From assembly GCA_024345305.1 (NCBI GenBank), contig BRON01000016.1:1178001-1242000 (forward strand): 64,000 bases of DNA, in the 5' to 3' direction. Below are positions 49,001 to 60,779 of this stretch, piece after piece. This stretch comes from Mrakia gelida. Taxonomy: Eukaryota; Basidiomycota; Tremellomycetes; Cystofilobasidiales; Mrakiaceae. Every line of letters begins with the position of its first letter. Positions within the stretch are counted from its first letter, which is position 1. A program made the position numbers and the translations under genes. Below the pieces are notes generated by a model that saw nothing but the letters and a program-made list of their open reading frames with translations, did not search any database and was not told the origin of the DNA.

Positions 49001-51853
49001 GACATCATCACCCCCAAGGACGACGTCGAGACTCTTCACAAGGCCCAGATCAACGTCAAGCGTCGCTACCAGTTCTCGTCCGCCCTCAAGAGGATGTCGA
49101 CCGTCTCGATCATCTCGGAAGCTGGAGGAAAGAAGAAGACCACCGTCGTTTCCGTCAAGGGAGCTCCTGAGACCCTCAAGTCCATGTACTCGGTTATCCC
49201 TGAGCAGTACGACGAGACCTACAAGTATTTCACTCGACGAGGAAGTCGAGTTCTGGCTTTGGGAACGAAGGAGATGCGCACGATGACTAGCCATGAGGTG
49301 AGTGGACCTTCTTCTCTTGTAGAGGAAGAAGGACGTGATCGCGGTGACGAAGAAGAGGAACGAAGAGCTGATCTCGGTTCTTTGTCGTTTTCGCCTCTCA
49401 GATCAACAAGCTCGGACGAGATCAAGTCGAGGTCGGACTCACTTTCGCCGGATTCCTCGTCTTCCACTGCCCTCTCAAGCCTGATGCCGTCGAGACTCTC
49501 AAGATGTTGGCCGATTCGTCTCACCGAGTGAGTCTTTTCCGTCTTTCCTGTTCGTCGAGTCCTCGAGAACGGCGCGTTCTGACTTCGAGTTCTTCGCGCT
49601 TCGTTTTCTGTCAGTGCGTCATGATTACCGGAGACAACCCTCTCACCGCCGTCCACGTCGCTCGAGAGGTTGAGATCGTTGATAGGGAGGTTCTCATTCT
49701 GGATCTTCGTGAGGGACACACCTCGGAAACGGGTGAGTTCGCGTTCTTGTCGGTTGAATTCCGTCGCGTCGCGTCTTTCTGACTCGTTCATTCGCTTTTC
49801 TGCGCAGACCTCGTTTGGCGATCCGTCGACGAGTCGATCATCATCCCCGTCGATCCTTCCGCTCCCTTCGACAAGCAAATCTTCGCCGACTACGACATCT
49901 GCATCACCGGAGTCGCTCTCAAGCAGTACGAACACCTCCCTTCTTGGCTCGATCTCGTCCAACACACCTGGGTCTACGCTCGAGTCTCTCCCTCCCAGAA
50001 GGAGTTCATCCTCTCCACTCTGAAGAACCTCGGCTACACCACTCTGATGGCTGGAGATGGAACGAACGACGTCGGAGCGCTCAAGCAAGCTCACATCGGA
50101 GTCGCCCTCCTCGACGGAAGCATGGACGACCTCAAAGCCATCGCCGAGTTCCAGAAGAACGAGAGGATCAAGAAGGTCTACGAGCAGCAGGTCAACATCT
50201 CCTCGAGGTTCAATCAGCCTCCTCCGCCAGTTCCCGCGTCCATCAGGGACATCTACCCCGAGCTCGTCGCTGCTCAGCAGAAGGCCTTGGAGGGACAGAA
50301 GGTCGCTAGGAGGGCCAACCCTATGGAGAGGGTGAGTCTTCCTTCTCTTCTTTCTGACGAGCGGAAGGGAAGTCGGCAGAGAGCCTCGAACTGATCAACT
50401 CTTCGTTCGTTCCTCGATCCAGTTCGATCTTGCGTCCATCACCGACAAGCTCGCCGAAGTCGACGACGGAATGGAGCCTCCCAAGATCAAGCTCGGAGAC
50501 GCTTCGTGTGCTGCTCCTTTCACTTCCAAGCTGTCCAACGTTTCTGCTAGTGAGTTCCCTCCATCCCCTTCTCGGTTCGACGTTCGTCTTCGTCTCGTCG
50601 AAACTGACCGCGTCCTCGTCTCGTCTTCGTTCGTCAGTCACCCACATCATTCGACAAGGTCGATGCACTCTCGTCGCTACCATCCAGATGTACAAGATCC
50701 TCGCTCTCAACTGTCTCATCACTGCCTACTCGCTCTCGGTCCAGTACCTCGACGGAATCAAGTTCGGAGATTACCAGGTTCGTCTCGATCTTCCTCTTTC
50801 TTTCCTTTTGACTCGAGCCGCCAATTGACCTCCTCTCTCCTTCACTTCGCTTTTTCAGGTCACCATCACCGGAATGCTCATGAGCGTCTGCTTCCTCTGC
50901 ATCTCTCGAGCTAAGGTTCGTTCCATCGAGTTGCTCGCTGATGTCCTCGACGCGTCCCGCTGACTTTCGTCTCGTCTTTGTTGGTCTCCTCAGCCCGTCG
51001 AGAAGCTCTCGAGGGAACGACCTCTCCCGAACATCCTCAACCTCTACATCCTCCTCTCGATCCTCCTTCAGTTCGCCATCCACATCGCCGCCCTCCTGTA
51101 CATGACGAACCTGTCGAAGTCGCTTGAGGAGTGAGTTCGAGTCCCGTTCGACTTCGACGCGTCTGCTTTCTTTCGATGACTGACTCTGTCCTCGCCTTCC
51201 TCCTGCTTCCTTTCAGTCGTGGAGAGATCGACCTCGAGGCCAAGTTCGAGCCTACCCTCCTCAACACTGCCATCTACCTCCTCGGACTTTCCCAGCAGGT
51301 CTCGACCTTCGCCATTAACTTCCAGGTTCGTTTTCTCCTCGTCGTTCTCGCGGCTCTCCTCGAAGACGAAGCTGACCAACTTCGTTCTTCCGCTTCTATT
51401 GGATAGGGACGACCTTTCCGAGAGGGTATCTCCGAGAACCCTCCTCTCTACTGGGGACTGATGGGAGTCGCCGCCGTCGCGTACTCTGGATCTACCGACT
51501 TCTTCCCCGAGGCTTCCAAGTGGCTCCAGCTCGTCGAGATGTCCCGAGTGGTTAGTCTCACTCTCTCGCACTCTCCCATCCCTCCTATGCTCGCTTCAAC
51601 GCGCTTCGTCGTCGCTTGCCGATCCTCTCGAAACTGACGCTTTCTTCGCTCTTCTTCAGTTCAAAATCACCCTCACCGCCATCATGCTCGCCGATTTCGC
51701 CGGATGCTTCATCATCGAGAAGACGTGCAAGTACCTCTTCGCGGATCTCGAGCCCAAGGAGCTCGTGACGAGGGGAAGGGAGAGGAGGGAGAAGAGGAGG
51801 GAGTTGGAGGCTGCTGCTGCTGAGCTGGCGATTGAGGAGAAGAAGGACCAGTA
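46018..51853 (+). CDS. SPF1: P5A-type ER ATPase Spf1
   Basis: P-type ATPase of the ER membrane that extracts mistargeted mitochondrial tail-anchored helices and affects Mn and sterol homeostasis. N-terminus [20 protein letters not shown], then early helices [15 protein letters not shown] and [18 protein letters not shown], and [21 protein letters not shown]-domain SGES in [15 protein letters not shown] (about 47605). The P5A signature [15 protein letters not shown] (about 48405-48450) and phosphorylation motif [14 protein letters not shown] (Asp about 48610). Nucleotide-binding [14 protein letters not shown], hinge [20 protein letters not shown] (about 50045-50095), and C-terminal helices. 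The tail KDQ ends at TAG 51851-51853. Around 20 introns. The start codon is split AT|G: A46018-T46019, intron, 12-nt exon 46094-46105, intron, then 46187 onward; the phase supports this model. Confidence 0.94.
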
Positions 51854-52067
51854 GAAGATTAGAAACACAAAAGGATTTCTCTCTCTTTCTTGGGGTTGAG
51901 TTAATGTAGTAGATGTAGGTGAGAAGAAGATGAATATTCGATTTTTTGCACTCTTTCGAGCGCTCGAGACGCGAAACGAAAGGAACGTGAAGACGCTCAG
52001 ACGTTCGCGTCGCCCAGACGTCTTTGCGGACTTCTTCCCAGTCTGAGATGCCAGTTCGGACTGCGGA

Positions 52068-52109
52068 AAAAACATGGATGTGGAAATGAAAAACATGGAT
52101 GTGGAAATG
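52068..52109 (+). repeat. Perfect 21-bp tandem duplication
   Basis: Two exact copies of AAAAACATGGATGTGGAAAT-G lie head to tail at 52068-52088 and 52089-52109, about 215 bp downstream of the SPF1 stop. Perfect identity implies a recent duplication. Confidence 0.9.
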
Positions 52110-53186
52110 AACCAATCCAAAAATGCTAAGGCGTAGAGGTCACTATGTAAAGATGTCTAAAATCCCTAGAGAGGGAACTCCGTCGCGTCCCTCCTCATCG
52201 AGTCCTCGCCTCCGACAGCTCTAGGAATCCGCTTGAACGCTGACCGAACTCGGAATCCAACGGAAGAGAATTTAAAAGAATGGCCTAAAGACACGTCTTA
52301 TATACGTTCGTGTCGTCTCTTCTCCGTTGGTTTCGCCCTCATCGAGTCGATGCTTCGCGTTCGTCTCTCTTCGTCCCTTTTTCTTTGTCGCCCTCGCGAT
52401 ACACATGCAACCCGCAAAGAAGGCAAGAGTGGATTCTCAGCAGTACTTGATGGCCCCACCTTTTTTTATCTCACTCGGGGATCACTTCAACTCAAGGGAG
52501 GGAGGGAGGGGAGAGGACGCGACCGCCGACGAGGACAACGTCTTTCACGTTCGTCGCTGCTCCCTCAGCTTCGAGGCGAACACCTTCTGCTTTTCCTCCG
52601 TCGAACCAGCTTGAAATCCGAGCTCGGTCAGCGTTCAAGCGCAAAAGTAGACCTCCCCGTTCTCGCAGGAGCGAGCTCGTCTCCTCTTTCCCTCACCACT
52701 TTCACACACGTCCCCGCTCCTCCCCTTTCGACTGGATCTCGCTCCAACCCGTGTTCGACGAACCGAGGGGGGTCCAAGAACGAGGTCCAAAGGAGGAACG
52801 AGACTCAAGCAAACAACCAACCAAGAGCGAGCACAGAAACAAGACGGGAGGGGGGGAGGGAGGGGAGGGAGAGGCGGCCGCTCAGAGAGGCCAGATGACT
52901 ATGCATCTTGTTCCAGCTGTCAGGTCAGCGAGCCTGAAGCTCACAGAGTTTACTACAACTCGCTTATACTGGTTACGTAACCGCTGGCGCCTCCAAAAAA
53001 CGAAAGCGAGGAAGTGATTTCGAGTTCAGACCTCAAACGGCCATCATCATCTCCTCCTCCCTCCCTCCTTCTTCGCTCCCCTCGTTCCCCTTCCCTCCCC
53101 ACTTCGCCCAGAACCAGTCTCTCTTCTCCAGGACCCTTGGCCGACTGCGGGTCGTCGATATATACATACAAGGTAATTGGATGGGT

Positions 53187-53211
53187 CGAACGAACGAACG
53201 AACGAACGAAC
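53187..53211 (+). repeat. CGAA microsatellite
   Basis: Six tandem CGAA units, in an otherwise unannotated stretch. Confidence 0.9.
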
Positions 53212-55940
53212 AGACGAGGAAGGCGAAAGGCGTTGAGCTCGAGCTGAAGTCGACCCTTTCTTTCCTTCTTTCTGCATTTTCGTCCTCCCCAGCATCGTCT
53301 TGACGCCACCAGCACGGACTCTTGTACTAACCCTAGAGTCGTCGTCGGCTCGTTCTGCGGTGGAAGCTGTGAGTGGTGACTTGAACGACGAGGGAGGGGA
53401 GGAGGGGGATGGAGGGTTGTGAAGCGAGCTCGAGCCGACTTCTCTCTATTTCATTCCGTCGTTATGTTGACAGTGCATCCTGTCTCTCGGCACACGTCCA
53501 GCACTACAAAACCTCCTTGCTTGCTATGGAACCTCTGCTCTGGCTCGCTCGGACGGGGTCTTTTGCTTTCCTCCCTTTCCTCTCCCTCGTTCGACGTCGA
53601 CCGTCGGTCGCTCCACCGACTTTCCTTCCGTCTCCCTTCGAAACCCAGCGCTTCCGACTCCTTTAGACGGGCCGATAGCTGATGTTTTGAAGACCAGATC
53701 GAAGGATTGCCGAAGGGGCTGGATCGGTTGCTCGCTTGAAGAAGGGAAGACGGTCGAGCTCGCAAGTCAGTTCCTCTCTCCTTTGTTCACTTTCCCCTTC
53801 TCTCTCCCGCTTTCTTCCCAGCTCCCTCTTTCTTCTCCTCTCCCTCCTCGTCTCAGGGTGCATCTGGATGCGCCGGTTGAGAGGATGTCGGACGAGACCG
53901 CTTGGTCCGACGTCGTTCTCACCTCCCATCCATCTCGTCCAGGACGAGCGTTCGTTTGACCCACCTTTCAGGTCCTTTCTCCCTCTTCTTCGTCCCTCGC
54001 AACCTATCCACGTAAGGACTGAGACACTTGTCCGTGGGGAGGTCGATTTGAGACGGAGGAGTTGGGAGATCGGTTTCGAGAGAAGGGTGCGACGAAGGGG
54101 AGCGACGTCGAGCTGTCTCTTCGTTCGCTCCTCCTGCTTTCTTCTTTCTACTTTTACTCTTCTCTCTACATCTCTCCTTACGATCAGGTCTTCTTCGGCC
54201 GCCGTTTCTCTCTCTCTTTTTTTGTCTCAAACCTCTTCCACTTCCTAGCGCTCCGCTGTCCATCCCTCGTCCACCCGTCCTTCCTTCAATCCATCGCTTC
54301 TTAGACACGCTCTTATGAGCGTTCTGAATAGCTCTGGATAGGAAGTACACATCGATCCGGCAGACGTCGGGTCAGAGGCGTCTTTACGCGATCAAAGCAA
54401 CGCTCTCGTCAAGTTTGGGCAAGACGAGCGACGCGTCACTCACTTTCCCTCCTTTGTTCCTTTCCTTCCTTCTCCCCTCTCCCTCTTTTGTGTTTTCCTC
54501 TCTCTCCTTCTCACTTCTCTTACGAGGCGTCTTTTTTATCCAGTGTCCTTTCTCTCCCTCTGTTTCCTCTCTTTTTTCTCCCTTCCTTTCCTCGCGTCGT
54601 CGCGTCCTGGACATCATTCCTCCTTCTTTCGACTCTTTATCTCGCCGTCTCTCCACTCACCATCCGTTCTGACTCGACTAGGTTCTGCAACGGTCCGGAT
54701 GATTCAGGGAGTTGATGTGTGAGGTATCGACCTGGAGAGGAGGATCAGGGAGAAGCAGGGAAGTACACGAGAGGAGACGTGTCGAAGTCGACTGTTCTTT
54801 CGACACTCTATCCCCTTTTGACGCCTTCGCGTTATCCCTCGTCGCTCGCTCGTCTTCCCTTTTGTCTCGCCGTCTTCGCGCGAGAAGGTATGCGACCAGA
54901 GAGTGAGGACATCCCTCTCATGTTGTTTTTCTTGTTCGGGTCCCTTTTCTCTCGCTTATCGACGTCTCTCGACAATGTCTGCTCCAAACTTTTCTCCCTT
55001 CTATTCTTCCCGAGGTTATCCATCGATGTCAGAAGGAGAGTTCGGCAACGCAGTTGATAATTCCTGGGGTCCGAAGAAGCGGGATCGGTCTGGAGTCTCT
55101 TTTTCTCCTCTGTCTAAATCTGCCCCTCCTATCCTCATGCGTTGAAACGCGTCGCATCGTGAATCTATTCTTCCGCTCCTCTTCAACCATTGATCCCATT
55201 TTGTCTTCACTGACCACCATGGACGGCTTGCGCTGAAGCTCGGTATGGTAGATTTTGTGAAGACGAGATGGGATATCGGTTTGCAGCGGACCTCGTATTT
55301 GGCTCTCCCGATCTGACGAGAGAAAAGTGTCGAGTCTCCCTCCCTTGCCTTCCTTTCGGCTTGCCTCTTCCCACCAATTCTTCAAGCTGTGCTTCCTCTT
55401 CGTTGAGTCCAGCTCCTCGCTCTCCCCCATTCATGCACGTGGAGGTTGAACGACGTATCGCGTCTCGCTCCTTTCTTTCACCCTTGGCCGCTCTTTTCCC
55501 GCTTTCACTACCTTGGCGCTTCCTTTGACTCCTCGATCTTGTTCTCCTGTTCGCCTGCATGAAGAAGATAGGGAAGGAGAGCGCTTGAACGGAACCGATC
55601 AAAGGTTGTGTCGCGTCTCGTTCCGAAGTGCTTCCCCCTTTCCCAGCCCTCCCTCCTGCCTCTGAGCCTCTGATCCTAAACGAGGGATCGCCCGTGGCTC
55701 TGATCGTTGTTGTGACCAAGGTCTTGAGAGATCCCCAACCCTAGACGACTGAACTCCTACAAATGACCAGAACCCCAAACAACCGCATCGCCAACCCACC
55801 GCATTCTGGAAAGCAACGAGCAGTCGCCACGGAGATGGGGGATCATACATGGCTGCCCAAGATTGGTTTGAGATGCAGATAACTCTGGTTCTGCCGACTC
55901 GGTTCTATAGGCGCAGATCGATCTTCACCATGCTTGAACA

Positions 55941-56094
55941 CACCAGATCTCCAAACAACCACATCTTTAAACGACCAGATCACTAAACGACCAGATCCTC
56001 CAAACGACCACATCCCGAACGCGCAGATTCCAACTGACCAGATTGCCAAACCACCACATCTCAAAACGACCACATTCCCAAACCACCACATGTC
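55941..56094 (+). repeat. Degenerate 14-18 bp tandem repeat, CAAACGACCASATC type
   Basis: Around ten imperfect units with core AAACGACCAGATC or AAACCACCACATC follow one another, for example at 55968-55980, 55985-55996, 56001-56013, 56060-56071 and 56075-56086. Three or four weaker units (CAAACAACCGCATC) lie upstream at about 55757-55805. The array is A/C-rich on the plus strand; the minus strand is G/T-rich. No coding role seen. Confidence 0.75.
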
Positions 56095-56273
56095 AATCAT
56101 TCCCTTCCTTCACAACAAGGTGGTAGTCCAGTAGAGACTCAGCCTGTTGTTTCCAAACCTACTCTCACCGTCTCCGAGGGTTTGAGCCGAGGGCTTGAGT
56201 CTCGTTGGGAGGCCTCTCATCTGACAGTAGGTAGAGATGGTTTGAGAGCCTGAAAAAGAGCCCATCAAGCCGC

Positions 56274-57445
56274 CTTTCCGAAACTGGCGAGTCGAGAACG
56301 ACGACGCGCGCTCTATTTGATTTTGCTTCAAGTACTTCCTAACCTCTCTTCTCCAATGGCTAGTCTTTACGAGAGCCTGCGAGAGTGGTTGGGATGCTAG
56401 GGAAACGAGCTTTCCAGAAATGGTGAGTCTTTCCAAAAGTGGTAAGTCTTTCCAGAACTGGCGAGTGCAGGAAGAAAACGCGTTCGATGTTGAATCCGCG
56501 CCCACTTTCTTCCACCAGTCTTCTGCCGTATCTAACCTTCTTGGGAGCCCGCAAGAGTACATCGACAAACGGAAAGGGCAAGCTTCTCCAGAAGTGGCGA
56601 GTTGATTGCTGTCGCTTTCCAAAACTGGAGAGCGGACGGTTCAATCTTTCACTCTCTAGAAGCAACCGGATCGCCCCTCTACCTTGCCCGACCCTCTCTA
56701 GAGTCTGAGAGCTTCTTTCAACACATGAAAAAACGAGCAAACGAGGTGTCCACAAACGGAAAGTCAAGGAGAGAGAAGGAGAGCAGGAATGCTCGACCCG
56801 ATCTTTGTTCCAACCGGTCAATTCCGTCCCCAGCAGCACACACACCTGGATTGCCAGCCGGAGCACTAGGAGAACTAGGGAAGACCCCTTTCCAAAAGTG
56901 GTGAACCAATCTCTTCGACTCCCTTTCCCAAAACTGGCGCGTCGACCAGCGAGGGGGGGTTTGACGGGTTTTTCCTCTCACACCTCGCTCTGAATTCCCT
57001 AGACTCCGTACCTGTCAGCTTCCACACACACTGTTCTAGGCCTCAGAGCGCACAATGAGGCCGCTTTCCGAAACTGGTGAATCGCGGGAGCTTTACAAAA
57101 CTGGCGAGTCAAGAGAAACGACCGGCTGAGGGGTTCATCTTTCTCCGAGTCGGTTCGAAACCCCTTCCCAACCACGTTGAGCGTCGTAAAGAGGTGAGAA
57201 GAGTGCTCAGAGAGCGAGAAAATGAGCTTTCCCAAAACTGGCGTCTTCTCCTCACTTTTCCAGAACTGGCGAGTCTCGTCGCGCCTCTCCTCACCCACTT
57301 TCTTTCACCCCCTTCGAGGGTTTGAAGCTCGTTGGGTCACTCGCGTATCGATCGATGGATAACAAGCAGGGCGGGTGTTATGTAGAGACAGTCCAACATA
57401 ACGGAACCCTTTCCAGACGCGGCGAGGGGAACTTTCCCACAGAAC
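56274..57445 (+). repeat. Dispersed array of a 19-20 bp box (CTTTCCRAAACTGGCGAGTC-like)
   Basis: About fourteen same-orientation copies start near 56274, 56410, 56429, 56448, 56583, 56615, 56888, 56923, 57064, 57091, 57227, 57255, 57409 and 57432. Consensus CTTTCCRAAACTGGCGAGTC. The three copies at 56410-56466 are a strict 19-bp tandem. Elsewhere boxes come in pairs 23-35 bp apart, and pairs recur about every 140-180 bp, with one apparent double-length gap. A second string, ACAAACGGAAAG, occurs at about 56565 and 56747, 182 bp apart. This suggests a diverged satellite whose most conserved part is the box. The last two copies are weaker matches. Confidence 0.75.
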
Positions 57446-57894
57446 TTGCGAACTCCTCCCACCTTGGCCGTTCTAACGCTAACCCTCTCCTCTCTCTTCT
57501 CGATCTCTTTGCCCTAATCCTGAGGTGAGGGAAACCGAGCGGAAGAAGCAGGCGGGAAGATCGACGGAGAGAGCGGTGAGAGGGTGAGCGGAGAAAGGAA
57601 CAAAGATGCTGTCATTGCACTGCTATTTTGCGTGGAGAATAAGCAAGCGAAGAGCTCAGCTATCTAGAGCTTTGCAGGGTAAAGAAAGATCAAGGCTGGA
57701 TCGCGAGTGAGGAACGAGACCAAGTCCCCTCGCATTCAGCGTGCGAGCGAGTGAGCGAAACCTCAGTTCGAGCGTTGTGATTTCCGGTTCCTGCACTCCT
57801 CCCTCCACCACAAATCCAGCTTCTTCCTTAGATTTTTTTTTCGCTCGGGCGGACGGAGTATACTGGGATTGAGAGACCGAAGGAAATTTGCGTT

Positions 57895-58106
57895 CTAACG
57901 GTATGCGAGCCGTTCCAACGCGTTGGAACGGTCGTTTCCGTGGAGTCGACTCCACGGATCCGTGGAGTCCAAGCGTTCCAACAGACTCCACGGACTCCAC
58001 GGACTTTGCGTCGCTTCGATCTCCCTCCCCTCCGGACCGAATCGCAAGCGGGAAAGACGACCAGCAGGATCTACCCATGAAGCCCAATGTATCAGAAGCA
58101 CAGCTC
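57895..58106 (+). repeat. Palindrome-core element, copy A
   Basis: First of two elements with the same plan. Head CTAACGGTATGC at 57895-57906. Palindrome P1 at 57910-57931 (22 bp perfect, arm CCGTTCCAACG). Palindrome P2 at 57937-57958 (22 bp perfect, arm TCCGTGGAGTC). Then an 11-bp inverted repeat, CCGTGGAGTCC at 57960-57970 and GGACTCCACGG at 57992-58002, built from the P2 arm. It flanks another P1 arm piece, CGTTCCAAC, at 57974-57982. An additional P2 arm copy GACTCCACGG lies at 57984-57993. The tail (58003-58106) contains AATCGCAAGCGGGAAAGACG, ATGAAGCCCAATGTATCAGA and AGCACAGCTC. It sits about 450 bp upstream of the OrsD-like gene's proposed start. No long ORF of its own. A GTATGC...TATCAG pair (57901-58095) could be intron borders. 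Confidence 0.9.
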
Positions 58107-58557
58107 TTTATGATCCCTAACCCTTGACCCGATCTACTGTCAGAACCCTCTCGAGCTTCCTTCGAAAGCGACCTCAGCCAAACCTCCTTCCCCTTTGGAA
58201 CCGTCGCTGAACGAGCGCTCGAGAGACCTTCTCGTAGGATCCAAGTGAGTCTTTTGCTTTCCGCTATGGAGTTGGAGGTAGGGAGAGGTCGGAAAATGTG
58301 TGGCCTGCCCGGGGAGGGTTAGCGTTAGAGGGAGAGGGAAGGAAGGAAGGAGGAGAAGGAAGGAGGAGTTGCGAGCTCGAGCTGACCATCGTTCTTCCCT
58401 TCACCTCACTCGCTCTCCCTCCTTCCCCCTTCCCTCTCAGGTTCTTTCTTTGATCACGTATGTTCGTCTCGCATACATCAATCTTCTCATACCATCCCCC
58501 CACCACTTGGCTCTGTTCTGACTCTCGATTGGCCTTCTCTCGTTCGTGCTCGAGCAG

Positions 58558-60779
58558 ATGAGCTTCTCCTGCCCGAAGTTGTTGTGCAACACTCTACCAC
58601 CGTTCTCCTCTCGATCTCAGCTCAACCAACACACCAAAGATCGACATCAAGCCGAAGTCCTTCTTGCTGGAGGTTTCCGAGGTGAGCTCTCTCTTTCTCC
58701 ATACGTCTCGCTTCCCACCGAACGAAGCACGAAGCTCATCTCCTTCCCTCCCTCTCTCCTTCCTCCCTCCCTCTCTCCTGACCTTCCCTCTCAGTTCTTC
58801 GTGGAGACGATGGTTCCCTAACCTGCCCTCGACCTCACTCCCACCCCCACCGATGCTCCAAGCCCTTCGCCCTACACAAACACTGGAAGACATGTACAGT
58901 CACCGAACCTCTCCATCCGCTCTTCCCTTCTCCTCTCGTTCACTCTCCCTCTCCCTCTCCCCAACCCGACGCTCTCCCTCCGCCAACCCAGGATCAGCAG
59001 GAGGAGGAGGAGACCGCTCACCTAGGGGACGGGGAAGGGTTTGGTTCTGGGATGGACGAGGGGGAGGAAGAGGGAGACACCGAGGGAGGTGGTGGCGAGG
59101 GAGTTGGAGGGAGTGCGAGTGGGTCGAGCTTGAGTGGGACGAGGAAAAGGAATGAACGCGAGGTTGTTGATGGGAGAGAGGGTGGTGGTTGGGAGGATGG
59201 GAACCTTCCAGAAGGTGGAGGGGTTGGTGCTGCATGCGGGATGGATGGAGTTGAGGGCGAGGTCTCTGCGGACGATGGTGAGTCTCTCTCTCTCGGTCAC
59301 TCTTGTTTGCTCTGCTCTCTCGATCGAGAGTATGGACTTGTGCTGATCCTCCAACCCTTCTTCCCTCCATCAGGCTCAACAGAAACGGTGCCAAGAGACG
59401 ACGAAGCTCGGGTCGGAGGCTTCAGGAGACTCGACGTGGAAGGACTCGTCGCGTTTTGGAAAGGAGAGAGCCTCGCTTGTTCGTCCTTCATCTCCTTTTC
59501 CCCAATTTCGTTTCCCGACCCTGACCTCTCTCTCTCCATTTCTCTCTCTCTCTCTCTCTCAGCCACGACCAGCCTCCACGCTGCTTCTCTAGCCATCAAC
59601 ACAAGGATCGGTCTCGTCGTTTCCACCCACGAGGACCCGTACGGAGGAGGAGTCGCACCATCCGGCCTCACCGCTCACCTACTCAAGTTCTGCCCTTCCC
59701 TCCCCTCCTCCCATCGAAAAACCCTCGTTCAAGAAGCAACCCATCTCCTCAATCTTGCACCTTCCCTCCACCACTCCATCTACGGTCCCCTCTCCGATCG
59801 GACACTCGCAAGTCAGCTGCTCCTCTCCAGACGGCCCACCTCGACCTTCCCTATGGTCGAGGGCATCGCCGTGAGGATGGGAGTAGGGTGTGGGAGCTGT
59901 GGTGTGGTCTGCAAGGATGGCGACTCTCTCCGAAGCCACCGTCACAAGAAGCACGGAGGAACGAACCTCGCTCCCACTCCCGCCTACTCCCAACGACTCT
60001 TCCCTGACACTCACCTCCCCGCTTTCGCCGTTCCTCCTCCCTCCCACGAATCGACCAACCTCGTTCCTCCTCCCCCTCCCAAGGTCCCACGATCGGATCC
60101 CCTCTCGGCATCAGCAGCCTTCCTTCTCAAGCAGCAGAACGAGATACTCTCCTCCCTTCCCATCCCCAGCGACAAGCTCGACAATTCCCTCTACCATCAA
60201 CCAGTCTACCAGAACCCTCTCGGCTACGGCTCCTTCATCCGACCCTACCCTCTCGCCATCCTTCGCTCAGCCATCTCCCCCGCCCACAACTACCGATCCT
60301 CGGACAAGACTCGAATCGAAGACCGCGACCCTCTGCGAAACGTCTGGGTCCACGTTCAGGATCTCGCCTTAGGAGTTCGGAAGTACGGGACGAATCCGAG
60401 CGAGTTTGCTGTGGCGAGGAAGATCGGGATGGGGGACGGGTCGGTGCAGATCTCGGAGGACATGGTCGAGGAAGAGCGAGGAGGGAAGGGACCGACGAGG
60501 ATCTTCAAGCCGCGGCTCGCGGATTCGACCCTCAAACGATACAGCAGGGATTCAAGCTCGCTCATCCTCTTTGCCCTCAGGGTCACGCCAACGGTCTACC
60601 GAAACCCCATCCCCATCCCTCAGGGCGAGCTCGCACCTCCTCCAATCATCTCCCCTCCTCCCTCCTCCTCCTCCTTCACCACCTCCATCGACCTTCCCTC
60701 CTTCCACACCACCGAGCGGATGGTACTCGCAGCCAACACCCTCCGTCAGGTCCTCCAGAGGGACGTCCTCGCCCTAACC
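58558..60779 (+). CDS. C2H2/OrsD-type protein, telomere-linked-gene-like; 3' end interrupted
   Basis: Begins MSFSCPKLLCNTLPPFSSRS with a C2H2-like finger (CPKLLC ... HTKDRH). After an intron comes a second finger-like segment, LTCPRPHSHPHRCSKPFALH, ending KHWKTC. A Glu/Gly-rich acidic linker (about 59005-59278) follows. After the CT-rich intron comes TRIGLVVSTHEDPYGGGVAP, then SGLTAHLLKFCPSLPSSHRK and VGCGSCGVVCKDGDSLRSHR with HKKHGG (about 59890-59960). This spacing matches the OrsD (DUF3505) double zinc-finger module. Further on, PRLADSTLKRYSRDSSSLIL resembles the segment after OrsD in basidiomycete telomere-linked proteins. The frame then meets element B at 60774. Additional exons may precede 58558 (exon-like 58144-58241 and 58441-58515, whose phases do not join cleanly). 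Role unknown; nucleic-acid binding likely. Confidence 0.6.

Larger units (their letters stand above)
51854..55690. other. Region of about 3.8 kb lacking a convincing gene
   Basis: After SPF1 the sequence loses clear gene structure. Exon-like plus-strand pieces appear: DVLKTRSKDCRRGWIGCSLE (about 53682-53765) and VHLDAPVERMSDETAWSDVV running to LTSHPSRPGRAFV (about 53855-53960), both next to YAG or GTCAGT signals. They do not join into a protein with start and stop. C/T-rich tracts dominate 54430-54680 and 55010-55140. This could be a decayed gene or unrecognised non-coding transcript region. Confidence 0.35.

Noticed and set aside
56274..57445. CRISPR-like array of short repeats
   Set aside because: The genome is eukaryotic, and the box copies are imperfect and irregularly spaced with diverged rather than unique spacers.
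57841..58106. Copy A element as a tRNA-derived SINE or a protein-coding exon
   Set aside because: No pol III boxes; the tail's frames change between copies with no sign of protein conservation, and the core is palindromic DNA.
58110..58122. CCCTAACCC as telomeric repeat
   Set aside because: A single occurrence with no tandem copies; it cannot be called a telomere.
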